NCBI GenBank assembly: GCA_013042375.1
Contig: JABDQH010000116.1
Coordinates: forward strand, 1-64,000
Source: Woeseiaceae bacterium
GTDB lineage: Bacteria; Pseudomonadota; Gammaproteobacteria; Steroidobacterales; Woeseiaceae
Length of the DNA: 64,000 nucleotides
Direction: 5' to 3'
Shown here: one piece after another, positions 38,641 to 48,301 of the stretch
Layout: the number at the start of each line of letters is the position of its first letter
How positions within the stretch are numbered: the first letter of the stretch is position 1
Made by a program: the position numbers and the translations under genes
Notes under the pieces: generated by a model
Seen by the model: the letters and a program-made list of their open reading frames with translations, nothing else
Told to the model about the DNA's origin: nothing
The model's database searches: none

Positions 38641-39629
38641 ACGGCGATGCGCCGGCCGAAAGCCGGTTTGTACAGCCGCGTGTCGAGATCCCATGTATCG
38701 CGGAACGATTCGAACCATGCCGCCGCCTGTTCGATGTCGTCGAGCACGCGCGGGAACGGCACGACCTCGCCGAAGGGACGCGTGAAATCATCGAAGTGCA
38801 TTGGCATCACGGCGCTCGCACCGGTCGTTGTGACCATTTCCTGCCAGTAGTCTTGCGCGTAGTCGCGGCCGAGCGACGACAGGCCGTAGCTGCACAAGAG
38901 GACGAGATCCGCCTGCACGCCCTCCAGCGCGCCCGCAACGAATCCGGAGCTGCCCTGCACGAGAATCGTGCCCTGCGGGTGCTCTATGACGATCGACAGC
39001 GCGGCGCCGAGGCGCATGGACTGCAGCGGCGCAGGCAGCGTCAACGGCTCATCGATGGTGCCGTCGAGTGGCACGCTACCGCGCCAGCCTATCGGACCGT
39101 GCCGTGTCGGCACGAGGCGCACGCTGAATTGGCCGAACTCGTAGGTCTCGCCGTCCGCGACGATGACCTGGTCCTCGGGAACGCCGGCACCCCGCGCGAT
39201 GTTGGCCGTCGACTCGGTGCCAAGCACGGATGCTTTGCTGCGCCTGGCGACGGCGCCGATGTCCATGGCGTGGTCGAAATGCGAATGCACGGGGATGATG
39301 GCCGCCAGTCGTCGTATGCCGTACTCGTGCAACGCATAGTTGATCGTGGCGGCATCGTTGTCGACGGGGCGGCGCAGCAGACCCTCGGCGAGTGACGGCC
39401 GCGAGAAGAAACCGTCGATCAGGATCTGCGTTTCGCCATCGTCGACCAGCACCGTGGTAACGCCGAGCCACGTCGCGGCGAGTCCGCCGTCGACGGCCTC
39501 GGGCCCCGGAGCCCAGGCCAGGCTGGCGAGGCTGGGCCGGTCGTGCCACAACAGCGCGACGACGAGCGCGGCGGCAGCCACTGCGATGGCCGCGACGATT
39601 ACGACCCGTCTTGCCCGCCGCTTCCACAT
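38613..39629 (-). CDS. MBL-fold metallo-hydrolase, membrane-anchored
   Basis: 338 aa. N-terminal TM, IPVHSHFDHAMDIG (HxHxDH), VMPMHFDDF. Confidence 0.85.
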   Translation of the reverse strand: MWKRRARRVVIVAAIAVAAAALVVALLWHDRPSLASLAWAPGPEAVDGGLAATWLGVTTVLVDDGETQILIDGFFSRPSLAEGLLRRPVDNDAATINYALHEYGIRRLAAIIPVHSHFDHAMDIGAVARRSKASVLGTESTANIARGAGVPEDQVIVADGETYEFGQFSVRLVPTRHGPIGWRGSVPLDGTIDEPLTLPAPLQSMRLGAALSIVIEHPQGTILVQGSSGFVAGALEGVQADLVLLCSYGLSSLGRDYAQDYWQEMVTTTGASAVMPMHFDDFTRPFGEVVPFPRVLDDIEQAAAWFESFRDTWDLDTRLYKPAFGRRIAVYVPPSSTT

Positions 39630-39631
39630 AT

Positions 39632-40843
39632 TTACTGCCCGACGGCCATCCTGGCCAGGTGGCCCGTCAGCGGCGCCAGGTAGTTACCGAGAGCGTAGCC
39701 GAGCAAGGCCAGCAGGATCGACGCAGGGACGAGGTTCGGCCGATGGTGCGCTGCGACGATCGGTGCCGATGCGGCGGCCCCGATGTTGGCGGCGGACGCA
39801 ATAGCGACGCTATGCACGTCGACGCGGAAGATCCACGCCCCGGCCAGCATGAACAGGCCGTGGATGAATATCCAGATGAAGGCGCCGAGCACGAAGGCGG
39901 GCGCATCGGCGAGCCCCGCGACGTCGGCGCGCGCGCCCATACCCGCGACGAAGATGTAAATGAGCGCGGTGCCCATGGCGGTCGAGTTCGGCAGCTCGGA
40001 GACGCGCGTCGCGGACAGCAACAGCGCGATCGTCGTGATGAGCAGGATGCGCACCGTGGTCTCGGAAAAGACGCCGGTCAGTGCGGGAAGCGATTCCCTG
40101 ATCCAGTTCGCGATGCCGGGCGCGAGTGTGTGGCCGATCGCCGCGACGCCGAGGACGACGGCGGCGAGGAAAAGGTACTGCGGCATCGTCGGTGGGTGAT
40201 CTTCCTCGGCGTGTATCTCGGCCGCTGCATCCATCGCCGCAAGCCGGTCGGCCGGGACGCGTGCCCAGGCGTTGAACTTGTCCGCGAAATCGCGGGACAT
40301 CAGGAGCAGCGGCAGCCAGACGATATAGACGAGGTTGTCGGCGACGACGGCGAGTCCGAGCTGCGCGTCCGAGGCCTCGAGCATTTCCTTGGTCGCGAGC
40401 ATGTTGGCCGTGCCGCCGATCCAGCTGCCGGCGAGCGCGCCGAAGCCGCGCCACGAATCCTCGGGCAGCCACCGGTGCACGATAAAGTATGCGACGACGC
40501 CGCCCACCATGACGCCGGCCGTGCCCATGAGCATGACGAGCACGCCCTTGCCCATGACCTTGACGACCGCAGGCACGTTGACCTTGATCAACATCAGGAC
40601 GATGAAGACGGGCAGGACGTATTTGCTGAGCCCCGAATAGATGATCGAGGAATTGGGCAGGACCGTCTGGCCGCCGAATTTCAGGTTGCTGAGGAAAACG
40701 GGCGTTGCGTAGATGAACAACAGCGGTGGCACGTACTGGAACAGCCGGGCCTTGGTGCCCTCGGCCACCAGGAAGAAAAACGCGGCCACGATGCACAGTA
40801 CGGCGAGTACACCTATTGGTGCGGTGATCATTACGTTTTCCAT
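39632..40843 (-). CDS. DUF819-family integral membrane protein
   Basis: Start MENVMITAPIGVLAVLC. Multi-TM, GSWIGGTANMLATKEMLEASDAQLGLAVVADNLVYIVWLPLLL, ASAANIGAAASAPIVAAH. Confidence 0.85.
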   Translation of the reverse strand: MENVMITAPIGVLAVLCIVAAFFFLVAEGTKARLFQYVPPLLFIYATPVFLSNLKFGGQTVLPNSSIIYSGLSKYVLPVFIVLMLIKVNVPAVVKVMGKGVLVMLMGTAGVMVGGVVAYFIVHRWLPEDSWRGFGALAGSWIGGTANMLATKEMLEASDAQLGLAVVADNLVYIVWLPLLLMSRDFADKFNAWARVPADRLAAMDAAAEIHAEEDHPPTMPQYLFLAAVVLGVAAIGHTLAPGIANWIRESLPALTGVFSETTVRILLITTIALLLSATRVSELPNSTAMGTALIYIFVAGMGARADVAGLADAPAFVLGAFIWIFIHGLFMLAGAWIFRVDVHSVAIASAANIGAAASAPIVAAHHRPNLVPASILLALLGYALGNYLAPLTGHLARMAVGQ

Positions 40844-40901
40844 GCGTTCCCCCGGAGCCCCTGGACTGGCGCCCGAGTATAAAGCATGGGGAAAGCGGCG
40901 T

Positions 40902-41657
40902 TCAGCCGAAACTGATTTGCGCGTCGAAGTCCTTGCGCGCCGCCTCGTCGCGCAGGATTGCCGAGCGCACACTGAGCCACACGGCGTCCCAATCCTCGAT
41001 CCGGCTCGGGCCGAACACATGCCTGGCGACATAGCTCTCGAGCTGATCGACGCGAATGACATTTTGCGCAGGCGGCGCCGGAAATTCGACCGCGCCTGTG
41101 AAAATGACGAGATTGTCGACCGGCACGCCGGGAACGATCCGGCGCAAGGCGCGCGCGCGTCCTTCGTTACGAATCAGCGGATTGAGGAAGCGTCGCCGAT
41201 GCACGCCGTCGACGTTGGTCCACTGGGCTTCGTCCTTGCCGCCGAAAACCATGCCGTTGCAATGTTTGCTCTCGATGCAGAGGATGCCACCTGCAGTGAA
41301 GATGGCGTGATCGATTTTCGCGAGGCCGCCGTGGGCACCCGGGATGATGAAGTCGTGCAGGACGTGCTTGCTGTGCTGTGCAAGTGCCCGGCGGATGCGG
41401 AACACGCCGATCCGGCTCGTTACCCAGGTGACAATGCGATTGGCAGCGGAGCGAAACACGAGCACCAGTAACAGCGCGCTCGCGATCGTGAACAGGAACA
41501 TGGCCGGTCCCACACTCGTGATACCGGTTTGCGTGCCGGGATCGGCCGCTATTGCCGGCACGGCGACGAGCGGCGTGCCCGTGATGAATCTGCGGATCGG
41601 CCTCAACATAACGTTAGGGTACGCCTTCCCCTTGAGGATGGGCGAGTAACGCGTCAC
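40902..41657 (-). CDS. membrane-anchored nuclease-related (NERD) domain protein
   Basis: KIDHAIFTAGGILCIESKHCNGMVFGGKDEAQWTNVDGVHRRRFLNPLIRNEGRARAL. Start may be 41609 (MLRPIRRF). Confidence 0.8.
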   Translation of the reverse strand: MTRYSPILKGKAYPNVMLRPIRRFITGTPLVAVPAIAADPGTQTGITSVGPAMFLFTIASALLLVLVFRSAANRIVTWVTSRIGVFRIRRALAQHSKHVLHDFIIPGAHGGLAKIDHAIFTAGGILCIESKHCNGMVFGGKDEAQWTNVDGVHRRRFLNPLIRNEGRARALRRIVPGVPVDNLVIFTGAVEFPAPPAQNVIRVDQLESYVARHVFGPSRIEDWDAVWLSVRSAILRDEAARKDFDAQISFG

Positions 41658-42466
41658 GTTTCCTGGTGCGGGTCCGGGTAGGCGAAAAAGTACCCGTCGA
41701 TTTCCCGGACGCGCACGCTTACCCCATAGGCGCGGCTCAGGTGTTCGTCCGTGAGGATGTCGCGCTTGTTGCCGTCCCCGACAATGCGGCCTTCCTGCAG
41801 CAGGATGATGCGTTCCACCTCGGGCGGAATCTCGTTGAGGTGATGCGTCACGATGACGATGTTGTGTCCCGATGCCGACAGGGCTCGGATACGCGCGAGA
41901 TAGTCGAAGCTCGCCGCGAAGTCGAGGCCCGCGGTGGGCTCGTCGAGGATCAGCGTCTGCGGCCGATGCACGAGCGCGCGCGCCAGGATGCAGCGTCGCT
42001 GCTGTCCCGTAGACATTGATTTGAGCGGCGTGGCGGCGAGTTCGCCGATGCCGACGTCGGTGAGCGTGGCACGGGCGGCGCCGACCTGTTCTTCGCTCAC
42101 GCGATCCGCGAGGATACCGTGAACGCCAATACTCGAATGGAAGCCCGAGACGACGACTTCGAGTGCCGTCGTCGTCGGCGTGTAGCGTTGCTGCAGGTCC
42201 TGCGACACGACACCTACGCGTTTCCTGAGCTCCCAGACATTCCAGCGCTCGCGTCCGAGAATGCGAAAGGTCGTGCCGGGATCGACGACAGGGTACAACT
42301 CGCGGTTAAAGGTCTTGAGCAGCGTTGTCTTGCCCGAGCCGTTGGGGCCGACGATCGCGACACGCTCATGCTGTTCGATCACGAGATCGAGGTTGTCGAA
42401 TACGAGTGTCGATCCCCGCCAGATGGTCGCGCCGCCAATCTCGACGAGCGGTGGCTCAGGCCTCAT
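41654..42466 (-). CDS. ABC transporter ATP-binding protein without an adjacent permease
   Basis: VAIVGPNGSGKTTLLKTF (Walker A), LKSMSTGQQRRCILARALVHRPQTLILDEPTAGLD. ORF extends to 42499; MRPEPPLVEIGG start preferred. Confidence 0.87.
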   Translation of the reverse strand: MRPEPPLVEIGGATIWRGSTLVFDNLDLVIEQHERVAIVGPNGSGKTTLLKTFNRELYPVVDPGTTFRILGRERWNVWELRKRVGVVSQDLQQRYTPTTTALEVVVSGFHSSIGVHGILADRVSEEQVGAARATLTDVGIGELAATPLKSMSTGQQRRCILARALVHRPQTLILDEPTAGLDFAASFDYLARIRALSASGHNIVIVTHHLNEIPPEVERIILLQEGRIVGDGNKRDILTDEHLSRAYGVSVRVREIDGYFFAYPDPHQET

Positions 42467-43910
42467 GGGTCTTCCAGCCGCCGCGACGGAATACGACAAC
42501 GCTGAGGACAGTCAACAGCGATTCGGACAGGACGATAGCGATGAACGCGCCCTCGGGGCCGAGCGCGGTGCGCGTCGCCAGCATGAATGCCAGGGGGATC
42601 TGCACCAGCCAGAAGCTCACGAGGTTGAGGGTCATCGGTGTCTCCGTATCGCCGGCGCCGTTCATCGCCTGTACGACGACCATGCCGACAGCATACAACG
42701 GAAAGCCGAGCGCGAGGATCCGCATGCAGTGTGTGCCGATGCGTAATACCTCTGCGTCGTTCGTAAACCAGCCCGTGATGACGGCCGCGAAGACAATCAG
42801 GAAGACTGCCGTCACGCCCATGAAGATGGCGTTGTACTTCGAGGCTTGCCACGCCGAACGCTCCGCCCGGTCAGGCCGTCCGGCTCCGAGGTTCTGGCCG
42901 ACGAGTGTCGCGGCCGCATTGCCCAGGCCCCAGGCGGGAAGGTAGATGAACTCCATGGCGCGCAGCGCGATCGTGAACGCCGCGATAGCCGGGCTGCCGA
43001 ACATTGCGACGATCCGCATCACGCCGATCCAGCTCGCAGTCGCGATCAGGAACTGGCCGATGCCGCCCAGCGAAATGCGCAGCAGGCGCCACGCGAGCGA
43101 GGGAATGAAACGCAGGTGCCGGGTAGCAAACGCGAGTCGGCCGCTGCCTCGCAGCAGGTACCAGAGCTGGTAGGCCACGCCGATGCCGCGGCCGATGGTC
43201 GTTGCCACCGCGGCGCCCGTCACGCCCATCTCGGGGAACGGTCCGAGGCCGAATATGAAACACGGGTCGAGGACGATGTTGCAGCCGTTTGCGATCCACA
43301 GCGAACGCAAAGCGACGGTCGCATCGCCCGCGCCGCGAAACGCCGCATTCAGCAGGAACAGGAAGATGATGCTGAAGCTGCCGCCGAGCAGCACGGTCGT
43401 GAAGCCCGTGCCCTGCTCGATCACGCTGTCGGACGCGCCCATGAGGACCAGCAGGTCGCGTGCGAACATCACGCCAAGTACGCCGACGCCGACCGACATG
43501 AGTACCCCGATCCAGATCGACTGCCCCGTGACCTCGGCCGCACCCTGGGCGTCCCCGGCACCGATACGGCGTGACACCATTGCCGTGATACCCATGCCGA
43601 GCCCGATAGCGGCCGCGTACAGTACCGTGATCAACGCCTCGGTGATCCCGACCGCGGCGACGGCGTCGGTTCCCAGGCGCGACACGAAGGCGATGTCGAC
43701 GACGGCGAAGATCGACTCCATCGCCATTTCCAGCATCATCGGAATAGCAAGCAATCCGAGCGCCCGGCCGATAGGCCCCGATGTGAAGTCCTCGTCGTTG
43801 TCGCGCAGCGCTTCGGCGAGAAACAGCCGCGCGCGCCGCAGCGCCGTGGTTCGTTCGCTCACGCGCGGCCCGCCGGTGCTATGCTCATCGAACATCCGCA
43901 CTGGAGGCAT
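42456..43910 (-). CDS. MATE-family efflux transporter
   Basis: 484 aa, 12-TM type. AIPMMLEMAMESIFAVVDIAFVSRLGTDAVAAVGIT, GNAAATLVGQNLGAGRPDRAERSAWQ. Confidence 0.92.
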   Translation of the reverse strand: MPPVRMFDEHSTGGPRVSERTTALRRARLFLAEALRDNDEDFTSGPIGRALGLLAIPMMLEMAMESIFAVVDIAFVSRLGTDAVAAVGITEALITVLYAAAIGLGMGITAMVSRRIGAGDAQGAAEVTGQSIWIGVLMSVGVGVLGVMFARDLLVLMGASDSVIEQGTGFTTVLLGGSFSIIFLFLLNAAFRGAGDATVALRSLWIANGCNIVLDPCFIFGLGPFPEMGVTGAAVATTIGRGIGVAYQLWYLLRGSGRLAFATRHLRFIPSLAWRLLRISLGGIGQFLIATASWIGVMRIVAMFGSPAIAAFTIALRAMEFIYLPAWGLGNAAATLVGQNLGAGRPDRAERSAWQASKYNAIFMGVTAVFLIVFAAVITGWFTNDAEVLRIGTHCMRILALGFPLYAVGMVVVQAMNGAGDTETPMTLNLVSFWLVQIPLAFMLATRTALGPEGAFIAIVLSESLLTVLSVVVFRRGGWKTHEA

Positions 43911-43916
43911 CGCGCA

Positions 43917-44075
43917 ATGCCCAAAGGCCTGCTCGTCCTGCTCGTTCTCATTGCTGTCGTCATCGTTTATACGATCGCGAGGGTCGTGAGCCTGAACCGC
44001 CTAAGTCAACAGCAATGGGAGGAGGTAGACAAGAGCAAGCTCAAGGAATGGGACGACGACGACACATGGGACTAG
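43917..44075 (+). CDS. small single-TM protein with acidic tail
   Basis: 52 aa MPKGLLVLLVLIAVVIVYTIARVVSLNRLSQQQWEEVDKSKLKEWDDDDTWD, preceded by CTGGAGG. Confidence 0.6.
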   Translation: MPKGLLVLLVLIAVVIVYTIARVVSLNRLSQQQWEEVDKSKLKEWDDDDTWD

Positions 44076-44085
44076 TCGCCCGTGT

Positions 44086-45045
44086 TTGGACTACACTATG
44101 GCGGCCAATACTGAGCTGGTCATGCACATGATGATTGCGAACAAACGAATTCCAATGGGGCTCGCCGCGCTGCTTGCAGTAGTTCTGCTGGTCGGAGGCT
44201 GCGGTAAAGACGGTGCGTCTCCCGCCGATGGCGAGACGGCGGCAGCGCGGGACAACGTCGATGCCATGTCGCGCGAGCATGCAGACGACACGACCGACCC
44301 GAGCCCGGCTGCCTGGCTGGCCCCCAGGCGCGCAGTCGAATCGGACCCGCGCATGCCGTATGCCGAGTTGGGTGACGACCTGGTGTACGGTTACTTCGCG
44401 GCGCCGGCGGACGTCGTCGAACCCCTGCCGGCCCTGATCCTGATCCACGAGTGGTGGGGACTCAACGACAACATCCGTGCCGTGGCTGACCGGCTTGCCG
44501 GTGAGGGCTACATGGTGCTGGCTGTGGACATGTACGGCGGCAGGACTGCCAGCAATGCCAGCGAGGCCAGGCAGTTGATGCTCGAGGTGGTCGAGGAGCC
44601 CGAGCTTGCGAACGAAAATATTCGCTCTGCATACCAGTTCCTCGAGGAGGTGGCCGGTGCGCCGAAGATCGGCTCGCTCGGCTGGTGTTTCGGTGGCGGC
44701 TGGTCATTGAATACGGCGCGGCTGTTTCCCGCCGATCTCGATGCCAGCGTGATCTACTACGGGCGCGTAACGGCTGACGAAGAGATTCTGCGCCCGGTTA
44801 ATGCACCGATACTTGGCCTGTTCGGCGCCGAGGACACGGGCATTCCGGTTGCCTCGGTCGAGGCTTTCGGTGATTCGCTGGAGCGCTTGCGCAAGGATTA
44901 CGAAATTTACATCTACCCCGATGTCGGGCATGCGTTCGCCAATCCCTCCGGGAGGAACTACGACGAGGACGCGGCGACCGACGCGTGGAACAAGACCCTC
45001 GAATTTCTCGCGCGTCACCTGTCCGGTTCGCCGGGTTCTTCCTGA
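44086..45045 (+). CDS. dienelactone hydrolase family lipoprotein
   Basis: Lipobox LLAVVLLVGGCGKD (start probably 44122). ILIHEWWGLNDNIRAVADRLAGEGYMVLAVDMYGG, IGSLGWCFGGGWSLNTA, DVGHAFANPSGRNYDEDAATDAW. Confidence 0.9.
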   Translation: MDYTMAANTELVMHMMIANKRIPMGLAALLAVVLLVGGCGKDGASPADGETAAARDNVDAMSREHADDTTDPSPAAWLAPRRAVESDPRMPYAELGDDLVYGYFAAPADVVEPLPALILIHEWWGLNDNIRAVADRLAGEGYMVLAVDMYGGRTASNASEARQLMLEVVEEPELANENIRSAYQFLEEVAGAPKIGSLGWCFGGGWSLNTARLFPADLDASVIYYGRVTADEEILRPVNAPILGLFGAEDTGIPVASVEAFGDSLERLRKDYEIYIYPDVGHAFANPSGRNYDEDAATDAWNKTLEFLARHLSGSPGSS

Positions 45046-45572
45046 GGTGCATCGGGTTCTTCCTGAGGTGCATCGGGCTCGCGTGCGCAGCTCAGCCTGA
45101 GTTGCAGCGGCGCGCTGGCAAAATGCAGCGACTCGACGTCGCCGTTCATACAGCGCAGCGACGCATGCGCGGTCGTGAATCCCGGTAGCAACAGCTCGTC
45201 AGACGTAGCCCTGTCCTCTGCGATGCAGAAGCCGTCGTGGGCGGCGAGTGCCAGCTGACCCGCCGCAACCTCGACCGTGGCCTCGGCGGCGCGTTTGTCC
45301 AGCAACGCATCACGCCCGATCGTCGTGAACGTGTCGGCGATGCTCAACGTAACTGACACGGGTTCCCCCTTACACTGGATTGCGGCGCGCAGGGCGAACC
45401 CGACAGCGGGCAGGTTGACGACGTCGAGGCCCGCGGCGCGGGGCGCAACCGCCACCGAGGTCTCCCTGGCGGCCACGACGATATTGTCGTCTGCCCTGGC
45501 CGGGGAAAAGATGCCCGTCGTGACTACTATTGCCGCAATCGGCGCTAGAATAGGGAGTCTTTGCCGCCTCAT
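45015..45572 (-). CDS. hypothetical secreted protein with C-terminal DAPQEEP repeat
   Basis: Start MRRQRLPILAPIAAIVVTTGIFSPARADD. Tail DAPQEEPDAPQEEPGEPDR. Confidence 0.6.
   Translation of the reverse strand: MRRQRLPILAPIAAIVVTTGIFSPARADDNIVVAARETSVAVAPRAAGLDVVNLPAVGFALRAAIQCKGEPVSVTLSIADTFTTIGRDALLDKRAAEATVEVAAGQLALAAHDGFCIAEDRATSDELLLPGFTTAHASLRCMNGDVESLHFASAPLQLRLSCAREPDAPQEEPDAPQEEPGEPDR
45033..45074. repeat. perfect 21-bp tandem duplication
   Basis: GGGTTCTTCCTGAGGTGCATC x2 (45033-45053, 45054-45074). Confidence 0.9.
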
Positions 45573-45631
45573 CGGGTCCAAGGCTACGGCAAGGCGGAGC
45601 AAAAGCGAAGGGTCAGGGCCCGGACACACTC

Positions 45632-45880
45632 ATGATCAGGCGAGCAGTACATTTCACTTACAAGGCGGCGCGGCGCATCGTTATCGGCGTCGTCGGCGCA
45701 ACGGTGCTGATCATTGGCGTCATCATGCTCGTAACGCCCGGCCCGGCGCTCGTGGTCATCCCGGTGGGCCTCGCCATTCTCAGCATCGAGTTTACGTGGG
45801 CGCGGCACTGGCTGCGTCGACTGCGCGAGTCGATCTCGAACAACAGCTTCAACAGCCGGCAAAAAAAAGGCGCCGGATGA
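45632..45880 (+). CDS. PGPGW-type transmembrane protein
   Basis: 82 aa. RRIVIGVVGATVLIIGVIMLVTPGPALVVIPVGLAILSIEFTWARHWL. Confidence 0.75.
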   Translation: MIRRAVHFTYKAARRIVIGVVGATVLIIGVIMLVTPGPALVVIPVGLAILSIEFTWARHWLRRLRESISNNSFNSRQKKGAG

Positions 45881-45890
45881 CCGGCGCCTT
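45867..45890 (+). terminator. hairpin overlapping the end of the PGPGW gene, stop codon in the loop
   Basis: AAGGCGCCGG-ATGA-CCGGCGCCTT (10-bp arms), followed by ATAGTTT. Confidence 0.6.
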
Positions 45891-46046
45891 ATAGTTTACG
45901 GCAAGGGGGAATGCCGCCGGACCTTCCTGGTCCGTTTACGCCGGACTCCGCCCGGCGTTGTGTCCGGTGGTGTCGGCCGGGAGTTCAGGGGGGAGAGATT
46001 CCCGACCAAGCGGCCACCGGAAGGGGGTCTGTTGCGGGTACCGCCC

Positions 46047-46331
46047 TCAGGGCTGACCCGCTATCAATTGAGATCTGCGGTCTTCCAGGCGAATTTCAAG
46101 CTCCACCCAGTTCTGGCGGGCCAGCGACTGTGCCGCCCGTTGAGCGGCTTCTGCATTCGCCGCGGCCGCGATCTCGAGCGTAGCGTCGGGCACCGTGTGA
46201 ATCGCGACAGCTGTCGCGTTTATTGTTGGGCTTTCCTGAGCGAAAGCGTCCCCGGCGGCCGACGACACGCCGATAAGCACGACCAGCGCCGCGAGAAGCG
46301 CGAGGCGTTCCTCGGTAATCCTGGTTTTCAT
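46047..46331 (-). CDS. hypothetical secreted small protein
   Basis: Start MKTRITEERLALLAALVVLIGVSSAAGDAFAQ, Ala-rich mature part. RBS-like AAAGGACACG upstream. Confidence 0.55.
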   Translation of the reverse strand: MKTRITEERLALLAALVVLIGVSSAAGDAFAQESPTINATAVAIHTVPDATLEIAAAANAEAAQRAAQSLARQNWVELEIRLEDRRSQLIAGQP

Positions 46332-46454
46332 CATCGTGTCCTTTGTAAAGAAAGTTAAAGCTGCCACAGTAAATGCACAACTCGTGCCAACTTGACAAAT
46401 TCATAAGAATCAACGGGTTGTGCAATATCAGGCGATAACGGAAATCCGTGAATA

Positions 46455-46489
46455 ACGAATTATCGTAGGCGGAATTACGAAATTTCGTA
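46455..46489. promoter_or_regulatory. tandem ACGA-N4-TCGT dyads upstream of the sigma54 activator gene
   Basis: ACGAATTATCGT (46455-46466) and TACGAAATTTCGTA (46476-46489), phased 22 bp apart. Confidence 0.55.
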
Positions 46490-46501
46490 TATAGTCCGCC
46501 G

Positions 46502-48301
46502 ATGATTACGCAGCAAGACTATGAATGGCTGTTCCGGCGCCTGCCGGTGATGTCGACCCTGATCGCGGCGGACGGCGCCTGCCTCGACGTCAACGACACG
46601 ATGCTCGAGCGGCTGGGCTATACGCGCGAGGACATGGTCGGGCACCGGCCCGAGGAGTTCATGACGCCCGAGTCGGCGGCGCGCGTGACGAGCGAGCTGC
46701 GCCCGGCGCTGCGGCGTCGCGGCAAACTGGAGGACAAGTACATCAGCTTCGTCACGGCCGGTGGCGACGTCGTCGACTGCATCACCAATGCGCTCGTCGA
46801 GTACGATCGCTCGGGCGAGTTCCTGCGGACCGTGGGCATGTACATGGAGGTGTCGGACCAGGCGCGTGCCAACTTCAAGTATCGCACTCTGTATCGCTCG
46901 ACCCCGGCCATGCTGCATACCGTCGACGGTGACGGCCTGCTCGTTACCGTGACCGATCACTGGCTGGCCAAGCTCGGGTACCGACGCAAGGACGTGCTCG
47001 GCCGGCCGGTTACGGATTTCATGAGCGAGGCCGACCAGAAGAAGTACGCCGACGGACGTCTCCAGGAACTGATCGCCGCGGGCGATTTCAACAACGTCGA
47101 GCGCCAGATGGTGCGCAAGGATGGCACAACGATCGACCTCGTCATGTCCGCTATCGCAAACCGGGACGAATCCGGCGAGGTCGACCGCATGCTGGTCGCA
47201 TCCAAGGATGTGACGGAGCGCAATCGCGCGGAGCGCGAGTTACGCCGCGCGCTCGCAGAGAACGCGAAGTTGCGCAAAGAACTCGAACGCGAACGTGACT
47301 ACCTGCGCGAAGAAGTCAACGTGGCGCTCAACTTCGGGCCAATTGTCGGCACTAGCACGGCGCTCAAGCGAATGCTCAAGCGTGTCGAGGCCGTGGCCGA
47401 GACGCCTGCAAGCGTCCTGCTGCTCGGCGAATCCGGCGTGGGCAAGGAACTCGTGGCGCGCGCCATCCACGCGCGCAGCCCGCGGGCCGATGGACCGCTG
47501 GTCAAGGTGAACTGCGCCTCGATACCCAAGGAGTTGTTCGAGAGCGAGTTCTTTGGACACGTCAAGGGCGCCTTCACCGGCGCGCACCGGGATCGCGTGG
47601 GGCGGTTCCAGCTGGCCGACGGCGGCACGATCTTCCTCGACGAGGTCGGGGAGATCCCGATGGAATTACAGGGAAAGCTGCTGCGTGTCCTGCAGGAAAG
47701 CGAGTTCGAGCGCGTCGGTGATGACGTGACCCGCTACGTCGACGTGCGCATCGTCGCGGCAACCAACCGCAATCTCGAAAAGCTCATGGTCGAGGGCAAT
47801 TTCCGGGAGGACCTGTTCTACCGACTCAGCGTGTTCCCGATCGACGTTCCGCCATTGCGGCAACGCGGCGGGGACATCGTCCAGTTGGCGCAGCACTTCC
47901 TCGAGCAGACCTGCAAGGACTTCGGCCGCGAGCCGATGACGCTGACCCGGTCGCAGGCCGCGGATCTCAAGGCCTACGACTGGCCGGGTAACGTACGCGA
48001 ACTGAAGAACGTCATCGAACGCGCCGTGATCCTGTCGCCTGGCCAGGTGCTGCGCCTGGACCTGTCGATGCCGGGCGCACGGCCCGAACCGGTGATAGTC
48101 GCGTCATCCGAGCCCGTGCGGACTGACATACTGACGGACAATGAGATGCGCGCATTCCAAAAAGGCAATATTGTAAAAGCGCTCGAGCGAGCCGCGTGGA
48201 AAGTCTCCGGCAAGGGGGGCGCGGCCGAGTTGCTCGGAGTCCGGCCGACGACGCTGGCAGACCGCATCAGGACCCACGGGATCAAGCGACCGACACGATG
48301 A
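46502..48301 (+). CDS. PAS-PAS sigma54-dependent transcriptional activator (Fis-type HTH)
   Basis: 599 aa. [17 protein letters not shown] (Walker A), [17 protein letters not shown] (GAFTGA), [22 protein letters not shown]-term [22 protein letters not shown]. Confidence 0.94.
   Translation: MITQQDYEWLFRRLPVMSTLIAADGACLDVNDTMLERLGYTREDMVGHRPEEFMTPESAARVTSELRPALRRRGKLEDKYISFVTAGGDVVDCITNALVEYDRSGEFLRTVGMYMEVSDQARANFKYRTLYRSTPAMLHTVDGDGLLVTVTDHWLAKLGYRRKDVLGRPVTDFMSEADQKKYADGRLQELIAAGDFNNVERQMVRKDGTTIDLVMSAIANRDESGEVDRMLVASKDVTERNRAERELRRALAENAKLRKELERERDYLREEVNVALNFGPIVGTSTALKRMLKRVEAVAETPASVLLLGESGVGKELVARAIHARSPRADGPLVKVNCASIPKELFESEFFGHVKGAFTGAHRDRVGRFQLADGGTIFLDEVGEIPMELQGKLLRVLQESEFERVGDDVTRYVDVRIVAATNRNLEKLMVEGNFREDLFYRLSVFPIDVPPLRQRGGDIVQLAQHFLEQTCKDFGREPMTLTRSQAADLKAYDWPGNVRELKNVIERAVILSPGQVLRLDLSMPGARPEPVIVASSEPVRTDILTDNEMRAFQKGNIVKALERAAWKVSGKGGAAELLGVRPTTLADRIRTHGIKRPTR

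Noticed and set aside
38700-38725. GATTCGAACC tRNA T-loop-like word
   Set aside because: Lies inside the MBL-fold coding sequence with no acceptor or anticodon stem around it.
45985-46060. Glycine-riboswitch-like words (GGAGAG...CACCGGAAGGGG...CCTCAGG)
   Set aside because: Consensus spacing and the core CCGAAGG are broken, it would face a minus-strand gene, and no glycine-related gene follows.
45960-46358. 132-aa plus-strand ORF in the gap before the sigma54 activator
   Set aside because: No RBS or family motif, and antisense to a minus-strand ORF with a convincing signal peptide.
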